Part shown: positions 11,801-22,261 of the stretch, piece after piece
Layout: each line of letters begins with the position of its first letter
Numbering within the stretch: position 1 is the stretch's first letter
Source of the DNA: Corella eumyota
Taxonomy: Eukaryota > Chordata > Ascidiacea > Phlebobranchia > Corellidae
Length of the DNA: 64,000 nt
Direction: 5' to 3'
Assembly: GCA_963082875.1 (NCBI GenBank)
Contig: OY720100.1
Location: 16,640,591 to 16,704,590, forward strand
The notes under the pieces: generated by a model
Told to the model about the DNA's origin: nothing
What the model saw: the letters and a program-made list of their open reading frames with translations, nothing else
Databases searched by the model: none
Translations under genes and position numbers: made by a program

Positions 11801-14355
11801 ATGAATAAAACTACAGTTTAGGATGCCCGAGTAAATATAAATTAAAAGTTGTTATGACAATTTCAGTCCCGACTGTAGGGCGGGATATCGACTGTTTAGC
11901 CTATTCAATTTTTTTTAGTTCTTAATTTCATTTTAAAAAGAAATCAAAGATAAATTCCAAACCTGTCTTTCCACTTCTTTAAGAACTGTATCCAACATTT
12001 CAGTTTCTTGGGTAAGTTGATTTTTTTGACCCATCAAAGTCACTAATTTACTCTTTAACTGAGCATCAAGTCTAAATCAAAATATGAATAGTAAATTTAA
12101 CAATTACATTGAATTAGAATTTAATTTATACAAAATTTTAAAGTGTCCTTAAGTAACAATTATATGACTATGTAACAGATATTTTAACACACTTTTAAGC
12201 ATTTGTTTTATCTTTAAGCCTTGAAGTATTTTAATAAGTATTTATATATTATTTCTTTATTATTTTTTATATAGGCTACTTTGGATCAAGTTTAATCCAA
12301 CTGCATATAAAGTATTAGTGTGGCAAACTTAAATTACTCAGACTAAGTTAAAGTAATTAAACAAAATTTAATAAAGCTGTTAAAGAAATGTTCTTACCTA
12401 GCTATCATCATCTCAACAGCATTTCTTATCTCCCGCACTCTCTCATCTTTGGCTGACATTACACTTTCTACATTTCTCTCAACATCCTAATAATATAAAC
12501 AATTTTACAACATCATCTACATATAACAAAGCTTAGTGGACATGTCTAATTTATAGATTATAGATATACAAAATAAATAAAACTGCCATTTGTGGTGCAC
12601 AATTACGTAATGACAAGCAAATATTAGTTAAGGGTTGTGGCAATATTGTGAAAATTAAAATCCTAATTGTAGGGCATGGTATGAACTAGTTGTGAATTGC
12701 ATATATATACTACTATAATGTTTCACCTGTACTAATGATATAAGCTCCATCAACCTTCTTCTGATTGCATTTTCCTCATCTGTTATTTGAACAATATGTT
12801 GTTCGTAAACTTCATCTAACGGTTTAAAAGTATGACCACCATGCTATAAAATACAAACTTGGTTATAATAGCATTACAGTTATATATAAAATCAAATATT
12901 AAAACTTTTTAGATTATTATTTGTTATAAAGTTTATAATCTTAATCTTATTAAATGATTAAAGAAACTGTTTTTGCTTAAGTTTTTAATAATCTCATGTG
13001 ATGGTTATGGATTGGCTTTAACAAGTAGCTTAACAACAATAATGTAAGTCAGAATAATTAATTTAAAAACCATGGAACACAAAATTATAAAAATAAACAT
13101 TATTGGAAATAAGTTCTTATTTTTTAAATTTAATTAACTTACAGTTCCACCCCACAGAGCACATTGATGACAAATGCAAAGTTGGCATGTCCAACAAAAT
13201 ACACTCAACTTTTCCTGGTGGATTTCACAACTAAAAAAAAGAAGATATTAAATTACAAATTTCAAAACAAAAACTAACATAACATCTAGTAAAATTTTAT
13301 GCAAAAATAGTAAACAATAACATAGCACTTCTCCAATATATATAGATTTTAGTCAAAACTAAAAAATAATGGCAACTCACGAATCCGTTTTCTCCGCCCC
13401 AGTTTGAGACACTGTTGAAGAATTTGATCTTGACGGGATTCTTAAAGTGTCAAGTTGTTGGGTCAACTCTTCCGCCCACCTACAATTCACCAGCTCATTG
13501 ATTTGCAGAGAAGCCCTAAAAAAATTACAAAATCACAACTAAAACATAAAGCTTTTAAATAAGATTCAAATCAGTTTTAAGTTGTGTAAGTTGACAATTT
13601 AATAATATTCTCATATTTATTTTTTATTGCAGCTATTTTAATTCATTCTTGTTTAAAACTTGAGTTTAATGTATCAACTTCACCAATATAAAAAATAAAT
13701 ATCAAACCTGCAATGTGGACATTGTTGCCTTTGTTCCGTTAACCATCTCTAAAAAATAACAGTTTTTAAATTAAACAAAATTTTATTATTTTAGATATAA
13801 GTGTAGTTTTAAAACAAATCTGAAAAACTTTAAAACCTAAAAATGAATTTTAAAGTTGTCCCAATCATTTATAAAAAACAATATTAACAAAAAAACACTA
13901 GTGTTTATATAAGCAATCTGTAAATAAAACACAAAACATTACACATATAGCTGTATAGGCCTATACATAAAATCAATTTTACCAAAGCCAGAAGTAAATT
14001 TAAAACTAAAATTAACCAAATATATATCTTACCCTTATACATAAATAACAGCAGAGTTTGGAGCAATGTGGACACAACCTTGCATCACGAACTTTACTCA
14101 TACAAATAAAACATCTGAACACTTCTACCATTCTCTGTTAAAAAAACGTTAAAAATAAAGTTTTTTTGTTATTTTTAAATGTTTAAAGAAAAACAAAACT
14201 AAACAGTTAATATAGGCTACCATTTTAAATATTAACTTTAATTATTATAACAAGTTTTTTTATTGTAAAATAAAGAATAATTATATGCAAAGTTTAAATG
14301 CATATTTAACGTAATAATTTAATATCTTTCTTACCTCAACTTGATTATCCGCCAT
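2804..14355 (-). CDS. TRIM37: TRIM37, E3 ubiquitin ligase (RING, B-box, coiled coil, MATH), complete
   Basis: 29 coding exons: 14335-14355, 14033-14134, 13708-13748, 13381-13515, 13143-13230, 12727-12843, 12398-12486, 11963-12071, 11481-11656, 11063-11144, 10522-10697, 9945-10032, 9250-9438, 8743-8907, 8279-8336, 7932-8076, 7494-7589, 7186-7300, 6704-6813, 6272-6368, 5946-6117, 5260-5525, 4748-4793, 4559-4636, 4201-4327, 3801-3877, 3552-3717, 3153-3190, 2804-2928. They sum to 3294 nt, 1097 aa, with no phase conflict (human 964 aa). The RING cysteines and histidine lie at residues 15-54 (CFIC, LCPHC, CPHC), the B-box begins at CEIH near 101, a coiled coil with [18 protein letters not shown] follows, and the MATH domain spans about 280-410 ([11 protein letters not shown] to [12 protein letters not shown]). 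The C-terminal half is acidic and Ser-rich and keeps the NDVDEETM motif next to MSG as in human. In vertebrates TRIM37 limits centriolar protein assemblies and is mutated in Mulibrey nanism; that role is inferred here. Introns carry many family A, B and C repeats. Confidence 0.96.
3228..3415 (+). repeat. Family C dispersed element
   Basis: Best used as a guide copy of family C, about 180 bp. It starts with gagcttagtggacaatat, then ctaatttataagcctacaaa, a central block (ggtttgtagtgctcgggtaaattattg), agttgcaaccatattacaac, and ends near gagctatagaatagtg. It has no tRNA-like boxes, no poly-A tail and no clear terminal inverted repeat, so the class (MITE or SINE remnant) is open. Confidence 0.7.
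3968..4160 (+). repeat. Family C copy
   Basis: TRIM37 intron copy with the opening gagcttggtgaatgat and the central aaactgccagttgtggtg block, ending near ggctattgactagtg. Confidence 0.65.
5645..5825 (+). repeat. Family C copy
   Basis: Opens with aaagcttagtgaatgatat. The central block aaactgccatttgtggtg is intact and the end is diverged. Confidence 0.65.
6425..6600 (+). repeat. Family C copy, diverged
   Basis: It keeps only parts of the family: the gagtttagcg opening, a degraded middle and the end cggggtattggctagtg. Confidence 0.5.
6868..7035 (+). repeat. Family C copy
   Basis: Opens with aaggcttagtggacgatatt and has the middle aaagctgccatttgtagtg. The end ggccatcgactta is slightly shortened. 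Confidence 0.65.
7696..7866 (+). repeat. SINE family A, 5'-truncated
   Basis: Body and tail only: gccagcactcaatcagcag, then gactgggtcggggtaat, then cacattaaggataaataaa. The tRNA-like head is missing. Confidence 0.65.
8340..8615 (+). repeat. SINE family A copy
   Basis: It has both promoter boxes: a box A-like tgcggtttagtgatca and a box B-like gttctgggttcaatccccac. The family A body and the ataaataaa tail follow. It abuts TRIM37 exon 8279-8336. Confidence 0.75.
8955..9140 (+). repeat. SINE family B copy
   Basis: The head gtgtggtatactgatcatgg has box B aggttcgattcccacc and ends near taccttaaggtaaaat, as expected for family B. Confidence 0.7.
9605..9820 (-). repeat. SINE family A copy, head missing
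   Basis: Reverse copy that begins with the tail complement tttatcctcgatgtaaaaaag and runs to agggcgctacagca. The tRNA-like head is absent. Confidence 0.7.
10330..10500 (-). repeat. Family C copy, reverse
   Basis: Reverse complement of the family, with accacaaacagcagttttt and the terminal acactaagcttcattt on the plus strand. Confidence 0.65.
11330..11440 (+). repeat. SINE family A tail fragment
   Basis: Only the 3' part is present: aacttgagactgggtcag, gttactctatgtttaaacc and accgaggataaataaat. Confidence 0.65.
11722..11900 (+). repeat. Family C copy, diverged
   Basis: Opens with cgagcttagagaataat and ends with ggcgggatatcgactg. The centre is degraded. Confidence 0.55.
12530..12690 (+). repeat. 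Family C copy
   Basis: Opens with aaagcttagtggacatg. The middle aaactgccatttgtggtg is intact and the end reads gcatggtatgaactag. Confidence 0.65.
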
Positions 14356-15348
14356 TTTAAAAACCAGTACAAAGTTTAAAATATTTCTGTTAACTATAAG
14401 TTGTATAAATATAGCTTTAACGCGTTTTTGTATTCAAATATTGAGCCGCGTTTTTTAAAAGCTTTCTTAGCAACAAATTCCTTTTAAATATTTAGATCAA
14501 ATTTCGTTAAAAAAACACAGACTGAAGTTGTAACCGAAATATGTTTCAAACAGGAGTCGTTGAGAAGAATTTTACAAATTTTCTTGGTAATTGAATTACA
14601 TAACAATTTAGTGTTTGTAGAAATAACATTATTATATAACAAAATATAATTAATTAAGAGTTTATTGTTTTAATATACAGCGCTGTCATGTCATTATAAA
14701 TAGTTGAGAACTGAGGTTTTACGTTCGATTCCCACTGCTGGCAGAATCATGTAAAGTAATGTTAAAATTTATTAATATAATTATAAACAAATACATTTTA
14801 CCTTACAAAAATCTATAACAATTTTTAAATATAAATTACAAAAGCTTAATTTGTAATAAGCGCTAGGTCATAAATCAGCTTTAAATTCGACGTCATTTTT
14901 GTCCCAAATTTAAATTACAATTTTAGGGTCAAAGAGGCCACGTCACAATATGCGATTTTCTCTAACAATAAAAACACTAATACGTCATTGTCGCCTCAAA
15001 CCCGGATCCAATATTTAAGTTGAGAATTTATTCAAATAGAGAGAAATGAGTAAAAAGTCGACGTTGTGAATTGTGACTGGCTGAAGCGAACAATGGTGTT
15101 GTTGATTTTTGTAAGTAACCCTTCAGAAATAAACCGGTCGAAAATTTCATTTATAACTTAATATAAGTGCCTGTAAAGATATGTAATAGTTCAGTTAATA
15201 TTTTAAAACCAAAAATCGGCAAATATTAAGGAAAAATAGAAATTATGATATTTATATAATAGAGAAAATACTTTAAGTCGCAAAATTTTTACTCGCATTT
15301 CCTAAAAAAAAGTTGTGTATACAGGTTTAATTAAGTGGTAAGAATAGA
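14356..15348. promoter_or_regulatory. Divergent promoter region between TRIM37 and the JmjC gene
   Basis: 993 bp separate the two start codons, so both promoters must lie here unless there are distant 5' exons. It holds a short SINE box-B remnant near 14716-14730 (ttacgttcgattccc) and a few less AT-rich stretches around 14880-15010. No TATA box was singled out. Shared regulation is inference from the layout. Confidence 0.4.
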
Positions 15349-18300
15349 ATGTCGAACCTTTTGATTCGAGTATTAAGCTTTTGTGTTGTTTGTATATTGG
15401 TTAACGGGGATATTTTGTTCCCGAAAGACACATCAACAGATTTTGTTTTTCCACCTAAATCAAGAAGATCTTCGGCCGGAATCCCCGATGGTCATTTAAG
15501 ACCGCTTGGTAAGTGGGTTTCGAGTTCGAATCCTTTTAAAAGCATGCTTTTTATTAATTAATTTAATAATTAACCAGGCTGGCAACGAATGCCGGATGGA
15601 AAAGCAACCGAAGTTTCAATCATTCCTGATCCAAAAACTTTCTGGGAGACCAACGTTAAAGATAAGAAACCTCTTGTTATAAGGTAATTACTGATTAATA
15701 CAACAACACAACGCAATAATATAATCTTTATAGAATGGGACATAGTGGCCTAACCTGTATGCGCAATTTTTAGGAATACGAAATAAAAAAAACTGTCATT
15801 TATGAGTGCGGGTAAATTATCGCGGGCAAATATTTGTAGAGAATTGCAACCATGTTAGGACAATTATAACCCCGGCTGTAGTGTGGGTTATCGTCTAGTA
15901 CAGAAAATAGACAAGGTTAATTAAACACAAACATTTTAATACAGAGAAGGAATCAACAAAACTTCGAATTGTTTTTCACTTTGGGACGACAAATATTTGA
16001 AAACGACATTCGGGCATATCAACGTTGAAGTAACCACCAAGAAACCGGGCAAAGTGGTTCATCCTCATGTTATGACGTTCAAGCGATTTCTCTTGAGGTA
16101 AAAGCTATCACTATATTGTTTATAATTCAATACGCGAGGTCATGGGTTCGATACTCACAGCTCTCATGCTGTAGTGCCTTAAGTAAGTTGGTATAAACGG
16201 TATGAACTGCTGAGCCAGCACTTAATCAGCAGCTTAATTATCGGGCAATTATAATCAATAATATCCCAAACTGCCACAAGCAACTTGAGACTGGGTCGGG
16301 GTAACAAATGTTACTCTATGTTTGGGTTGTAAAGTTGCCCTTCCCATATCGAGGACAAATAAATATTAAAAAAACAAATAAACAATATTACATACAGATA
16401 CAACTTGGAAGATTGGTATCTTATAAGCCCAGTACCTGATCAGATGTTGCCAGATATCCCAGCTGTTAGTTGTTTATTATGTGGAACATTTAAGAAGCAT
16501 GCACAAGTAATACTTAACTTAAATATATAAACTTTACAGAAAAACCGTAGTTTTTTTCCTTTTAGACGTAATACATTTATTGTGACGTAATATTTTTATC
16601 GTGACGTAATATTATAAACGTAATATTTTTTTGTGACGTAATTTTTATTTCCTGACATAATATTTATTCCTGACGTAATATTTTTATTGTGACATAATAT
16701 TTATTCCTGATGTAATATTTTTTCTGTGACGTAATATTTATTTACGTAATATTTTTATTATGGCGTCATATTTTTATTGTGACGTAATTTTTATTGTGAC
16801 GTAGTATTTTTTCTGTGAGTAGTATTATTTCCTAACGTAATATTTTTATTGTAACGTAAGATTATTGGCGTGATTTTTTATTGTGACGTCATAAATATTT
16901 TATCGATATTTGTCGTAGGAAGCTGAGATGTGGATGAGTAGCGGGGGCACGAGTTCGAATCTCCACTACGACCCTGATCATAACATGCATTGTTTGCTAT
17001 CTGGTCGCAAGGATTTTATTTTAATTGATCCCAAGTTTAAAGATAGGTTGGAGATGGAGGTAAAATTTAAAATTATTAAGTTAAAAATAATTGTAAATTT
17101 TCATGTTTGATTTTATTTATTTTTCGGTTCCTTCATTTTTCATTCCACCATTTTCCATTCCATCATCTTCCGTTTCATCATTTTCCATTCCATCTTCTAC
17201 CGTTTTTTTATTTTCTATTTTTACATATTCCGTTCCATCATTTCCCGTTCCTTTATGTCTCATTTCATCATTTTCCATTCCTTCATTTTTTTTTCTTCAT
17301 TTTTCGTTCTTTCCTTTTCTGGTTCCTTTTTTTTCGGATTCTTTCAAATATTTGTTCCATCATTTTCCGTTCCTTCATATTTTTCGTTAAATTATTTTTT
17401 AATTCTTTAATTTCCACGCCCTTATATAATTTTAAAAGAGATTGTAAAATATATTTCTAAGTATTGTAAAAATATTTTAGGTCGACAAGGACCTGGGTAG
17501 TGGATTCTCCAGAATAGATTCTGAGATGGTAAATATGTACGAGCACCCTAAGGTTGGGAAAACTAACTGGAGATGGACAACGTTGTGGCCCGGAGATTGC
17601 ATCTTTATCCCCGCAGGTAAATAAAAGAACGAATAAGTGTGAAAATAAATCATTATTTTTTTTTGATAAAAATTTTTTTTAAAGGTCACTTGCATCAAGT
17701 TCGGTCGTACGGTCGCAGCCTCTCTGTTACCACCTTGTGGACACCAACACGTGAGTTTAACGACACTGGGTGCGCTACAACGGACGTGAAAGCTCATGTT
17801 CCACTAAGCGATATTGATTTTGTGTGGAAACTTTACGATGTAAGTACGCTGGAGTAACTTGTAAACTTTTTATGGAACATCCGCGCTCACTAAAGTGTAA
17901 ATAGTAATAAATTATAGGCATTAAAATGTCGTACATTTGACTTTTAATATTAAGTCAAAAACATTGTGTTTTTTAGTATTTTTGTTTCTAATGTTAAAAA
18001 ATCTATCTAAGAGCCTAAACTTGAAGTAACATAAGTTACCCCGACCCTGTCTCAGAATTTCTTTATCAGTTTGGGATATTGTTAGATTATATTTGTGTGA
18101 TCACTACACCGTTGATCAAGTTCTGGGTCAGCTGAAGTTTAGGTTTATGGCACCTTACTAATAAAAATACAGCATAATCTGGTAGTGTGGCGAGGCGGTC
18201 ATGGCGTTGGAATATAAGCCGAAAGGTTTCGGGTTCGAGGCGCACCAACGTCACACTATTGGCCCTTGAGCCTGGTGTTTGCAGATAGCTTAAAAACACG

Positions 18301-19022
18301 TCATAACAGCACACCCTTCCCCAATAAAAAAATATAAAACCTATCACCTTAAGGTGATATGGAAAAAAATACAGCATGACAGCAATGGGACCCAAACCAA
18401 GGACTTTATGTTGTGAAGCCAAAAGTTTCTACAGAACGCCGTCGGCTAAGACTTTAAAAACTACCCAAAATGCCTTTTAGTACTTCTAATACAAAATTGT
18501 TAATATAAACAGGGCGAACGACTTATTAATACAGACAACTACGACGATCCGGAAGTTCTACGTCACCATCTACTTTGTTTGTTGCGTGACGAAACCAGGT
18601 TGCCAAGGGAACGGTAAAAACATTAAACTTTTAATACAATTTTTTAATCTTCCGAGTAAAATTTTTTTGTTAAGTTTTTTGTAAATTCTGTTGTTCAAAT
18701 TTTTAAATTAGTTGTACTTTAAAAAAGTTTTTTGTACTTTACGTTTTTTTTGAGAACCGTAAAGTACAAGTGATTTAAAGTTTTTAAATGTTAAGTTTTT
18801 TATTGTTCTAGTTATTTCCGTTATTGGGAGAAAGCCCGGAACGAAGTCTCGAGAAAGAAAAATCAAACTCCGCATGCGGCGTTCCGACAACTCGACCTCA
18901 AGAAGAAAAACTACTTGAGTTTGAAAGACATCCTCAAGTTGCCTACTCAAGTGCTCAAAAGAACAGCAGAGATTTACACTCGGCCTCAACCTGAGGAAGA
19001 CCCGTTAAAGGACGAGTTATAG
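15349..19022 (+). CDS. ER-lumenal JmjC-domain 2-oxoglutarate oxygenase with KDEL tail
   Basis: Nine exons: 15349-15508, 15578-15683, 15945-16097, 16398-16506, 16919-17059, 17481-17616, 17685-17839, 18513-18613, 18812-19022; 1272 nt, 423 aa, phases consistent. Residues 1-20 look like a signal peptide (LLIRVLSFCVVCILVNG). The JmjC/cupin core has the iron triad: His192 and Asp194 in NLHYDPDH and a distal His, probably His272, in PAGHLHQV. The C-terminus is KDEL (420-423), the classic ER-retrieval signal. This predicts a soluble lumenal Fe(II)/2-oxoglutarate enzyme, probably a hydroxylase of secretory proteins; the substrate is unknown. The segment DLKKKNYLSLKDIL before the tail is EF-hand-like but lacks most ligands. 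Human JMJD8 is also lumenal but is, as I recall, shorter and without KDEL, so I do not assign orthology. The gene ends tail to tail with the FABP gene. Confidence 0.9.
15735..15905 (+). repeat. Family C copy, diverged
   Basis: In JmjC intron 2. The middle aactgtcatttatgagtgcg and the end gggttatcgtctagt are recognisable; the opening is diverged. Confidence 0.55.
16130..16368 (+). repeat. SINE family A copy, head shortened
   Basis: In JmjC intron 3. It starts within the head at box B (catgggttcgatactcac) and has the complete body and tail, including aacttgagactgggtcgggg and atcgaggacaaataaa. Confidence 0.75.
16560..16900 (+). repeat. Degenerate tandem repeat of TGACGTAATATTTTTATT-like units
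   Basis: It fills most of JmjC intron 4. The core gtgacgtaatatttttat recurs well over ten times, with spacing of roughly 20 bp and many changes (gacataat, gacgtcat, gatgtaat). It ends just before the acceptor of the exon that carries the iron-binding HxD motif. Confidence 0.75.
17120..17395 (+). repeat. Pyrimidine-rich TTCCATTCCATCATTT simple repeat
   Basis: In JmjC intron 5. Units such as ttccattccatcattt are repeated imperfectly on the plus strand. The repeat leaves long, meaningless Phe/Pro/Ser-rich open frames. Confidence 0.8.
18020..18440 (-). repeat. SINE family A copy interrupted by a family B SINE
   Basis: The reverse family A copy is present in two parts, about 18020-18175 and 18378-18440. 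Family B sits between them. The flanking 13-bp duplication aaaaatacagcat (18163-18175 and 18365-18377) marks the target site. Confidence 0.85.
18176..18364 (+). repeat. SINE family B, nested, with target-site duplication
   Basis: Reference copy of family B, about 190 bp. The head ctggtagtgtggcgaggcgg resembles a class II (Leu/Ser-type) tRNA, with box B gggttcgaggcgcacc. A short body follows (ctattggcccttgagcctgg, acacgtcataacagcacac) and the end is ccttaaggtgatatgg plus A's. It is flanked by the 13-bp duplication in the host SINE. Confidence 0.88.
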
Positions 19023-19319
19023 TGACGTCATTGTGTCTATTACGTCACTGTAATTGTGATGTCACTATTATGTAGCAAACGAACTAAAGTGTAGCCTTTT
19101 GTTTAAGTCAAAATTTTTGCGAATTTTTTTTGGAAATGTATTTTAGCGAAATTTTGAAGTTTATTGCATTAAAATTAAAAAGACAAAAAAAAAATCAAAT
19201 TTTGTAATATTTAAATAATTTTATTTCTGATTTAACAGCAAATTTAATTTTTTGTACAAGTTGTTTTTAACGAATTGTTTTAAAATCGAATCAAAAAATT
19301 TTTTGAAGTTTTTTCCATT
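19023..19319. other. Short convergent 3' spacer between JmjC and FABP genes
   Basis: 297 bp between two stop codons. A TGACGTCA begins right after the JmjC stop (19023-19030). The minus-strand AATAAA at 19220-19225 lies about 95 nt past the FABP stop. For the JmjC mRNA only ATTAAA-like hexamers (near 19165) are seen, so the two 3' UTRs probably overlap. Confidence 0.5.
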
Positions 19320-20170
19320 TTACAATTTCTTGGAGAAACGCGTCATGGTGTGACCCTTAAACGTAATCGTTTCCTTCAATTCGCCTCCAACAATCTCCAT
19401 CAACATCAAATATTTATCTCCTTTGCAACTGATCTTTCCGTCGTTGAATGTCACATTAACCTAGCATGTAAAATAAGAGTTAATTCAATGATTTTTAGAG
19501 TTTTTTGGGTGATTTTTAAAGCCTTTTGTTGAATTTAAAAGTCAAGATGGTAATTGTATAAAACAACAAGTTTTAAATAGTTTTTTTAATTAATTTTTTT
19601 TTTTAATAGTTTTTTAACTTTAAATTCACGATAATTCCTAAAAATATTAACGCAAGTTTGACCTTGAAAAACTAATATCTGACCTTGACTCTGTCGCCCT
19701 TGAGCGTGTCGACCTCACAGTCTTGTCCGAGGGTGATTTTGTTGGTTTGTGTCCCGTGGGGGCGCACCCTAGTGACCTCAAAAGTGTCCCCGTCTCTCTT
19801 GACGTCGATGGTCACTTTGGCGTTTTTCGCTTTCTCGATATATTCCTCGGGAACTCCTACAAATATTTAAAAAAATTAAAAATATATTTTTATCAAAGTA
19901 ATATAACAAACTACCTCATTTTTTATAGGTTTTTTGCCTAAAATACACAATACAATTTTATCAAAACATTTTTTTAATTAGTTATATTTCAGAGCAGCAC
20001 ATAAGGGCTTTATATTATAAAGAAAACAAACGCTGTAACTTAAAAAAGTTTTAACATATTTGCAGTTAAAACCTTTATTAAATCAAGTAATTTAACTTAC
20101 CAATGCCTGTCATAAATGGCTCCAAATTCTCTCGTCTGACTACTTCGAATTTTCCGACAAAGTTATCCAT
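19320..20170 (-). CDS. Fatty-acid-binding protein (FABP/CRABP family)
   Basis: Three coding exons: 20101-20170 (70 nt), 19684-19856 (173 nt) and 19320-19460 (141 nt), giving 127 aa, a normal FABP length. The N-terminus MDNFVGKFEVVRRENLEPFM fits the family signature around G-x-[FYW]-x-[LIVMF]. Then come the helix-turn-helix lid (VPEEYIEKAKN), beta strands with GDTFEVTRVRP, and the terminal strand MTRFSKKL with the usual Arg. The 173-nt exon 2 is typical of the family. The usual exons 3 and 4 are fused here, so an intron is absent. Such proteins carry fatty acids or retinoids in the cytosol; the ligand cannot be told. Coding sequence is more GC-rich than its surroundings. A 5' UTR intron is likely (acceptor at 20207, donor at 20278). 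Confidence 0.93.
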
Positions 20171-20278
20171 TTTGTTTGTAGGTTAGCTTTTCTTTCACGA
20201 CAAAGTCTAACAAAATAAATCAAATATTTAAATTCCAAACTTGATGTAGTTATAAACTTCTTGCTAAGTTTTACTTAC

Positions 20279-20480
20279 CTTAAAGGTAGTTCTCTTTAGC
20301 TATCTTGAAAGGTGACTTTTCCAGCATTCAAACCTTCTTTTATAACAAACTTTCCCTTTTTTCCTAACTTTTAAATTTCGAAAAAAACTTGATACACACC
20401 CCTGATCACGTGATGCTACCACGTGACCCAAATGGAATATTCCATACTAAACCTTTGGTGAACCTAGTCACGTGATGGGG
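20279..20480 (-). promoter_or_regulatory. FABP promoter with three CACGTG E-boxes and a GGAATATTCC palindrome
   Basis: CACGTG occurs at 20407-20412, 20420-20425 and 20469-20474, two of them within TCACGTGA. Between the second and third lies the perfect palindrome ATGGAATATTCCAT (20432-20445). The cluster lies 235-305 bp upstream of the ATG and just upstream of a putative non-coding first exon (donor at 20278). CACGTG is bound by bHLH-Zip factors of the USF, MITF/TFE and Myc types; GGAAT resembles TEAD half-sites. Function is inferred from motifs only. Confidence 0.5.
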
Positions 20481-22014
20481 TGAACGTTCTAAATATCGTT
20501 ACTCACTTAAACCTAAGTGCTGTATGTAGGTAAATAGTATTACATGATATTTTGTAATAACTTATAATACTACTTCTATTTGCTAATAATTCAATAGTAA
20601 AAAAGTGCCCGAGTTTTTGCTGTTTAAGCATTTTAAAGTAACTTAACTAGTAAAAAATTATCAAAAATACAAAAATATATGATTTTTTAAATAAAATTTA
20701 AGTTAAAAAACATAGAAGGCTAATAAAATACTGCTTTTTAAATCTAGCAAGGCATAAAAGAACATAAAAAAAAACTTAAAATATCAGCATAAAAAACATG
20801 CTAAAATCCAATTTCAATTTTCGAAAAACAATTTATTATTTAAGGGAAATTAGTATTTCGAAATATAGCGTGTTCATAAGGCCATGCTATGGTTGCTTTA
20901 CGACGTTATAACGATATAACGAACCGGTATAGTTAAACTATTAAGTACATAATAATTGCTTAAACTTTTATATCAAGTTTACATTTGCCTTTGAATTTCA
21001 TTTTACGATTTTTACGGTGTTGTTTTATTATCTCATAAACTCCGCTTTTGACGTCATTTTTTATTTAATTTATCCTCGATTTTAAGAAAGTCAAACTTAT
21101 AGTTAAACTTGGTTAATTTTTATAGCCTTGGCATAGACTACAAAGAAACATTATTCAAAATTTTATTTTAAGTTGGGTTTACTTAACCTAATGACATTTT
21201 GACTTTGAATAAAACGTTTCAAAAAATGAATTCTAAAGATAAGAAATTGTGTTTTACACTAGTTTCTTAAACAAACAAGATAGTACGATTACATTAACAT
21301 GTTGTACCATCCCTAGGTATATAAAAATATATGTAATTTTAACAGAAGTCTTTTTATTCAATATAAAATGTCAATTTTTAAGTAAGTTTCTTTTTAGACC
21401 AAGTTAAACTCACTTTTAAGCTGCTTCTTTTATATCATATTTAAATTACCTTACATATTAAGTTCATAAAGTCTGAATATTTTATATTATTAAACTTTAT
21501 AGCCCATATGAATAAATATTAATAATTTTTAATGGCATAAACCTATTAAAATTTGAAGCTATAAAATAAAATATTACAATAACCATAGCTTTGAAGCTGT
21601 AGTTCGTAACATTTTAATATTTTACGAGTTATGATTATTATGTCATAACTATATTTTATGACATTTTTATGACGTGTTGAAATTTAAGTAAACATTATCT
21701 TAACATGGAATTCAGTTTAACATCCTTAAATAAAGAGTAAGTTGTACAAATATAAAGTTATGGAAAATTACTGAAAATTTACAACTAGATTCGGTGAATT
21801 TGTAATGATATACCTAAAACCTTCACAAATTAATAACCATTTTAAAAAAATATTTATAATTTTGCCATTTTTCATTTCAATATTGTACTGTTTAAAATAT
21901 TATTTAAATTTTTTCTGTGCGAAAAAAATCATAATTATTGTGAATTTTTATAACCGCTAGATGTCAACAAAGATACACAAAATTGTAAATTCTGTCAAAA
22001 TACGCTACGTAGAG

Positions 22015-22095
22015 TTTCGGGTTCGAGTCGCGCTAAAGCAACTATTTGACTCTTGATTTAACTTTAACGTAAATAACTAACTTATACTTAAATTG
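22015..22095 (+). repeat. SINE family B fragment
   Basis: Box B region only: tttcgggttcgagtcgcgc, followed by a short degraded body. Confidence 0.55.
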
Positions 22096-22261
22096 TAAAA
22101 CAAAATTAGGATAAATATATTATACTGCTACAAATGTAAGTTAGTTTTAACAACTAAAAAAAGTCCATTAGAAACGACGTAAATTTTAAAATCAATTTCT
22201 AGAATTTATTTTTTAATATTTATAGCAAAAATGTTACACAAAAATAATAACGTTTTTTTCA

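Noticed and set aside
17103-17460. Two overlapping open frames rich in Phe, Ser, Pro and His
   Set aside because: They are readings of the TTCCATTCCATCATTT simple repeat inside a JmjC intron.
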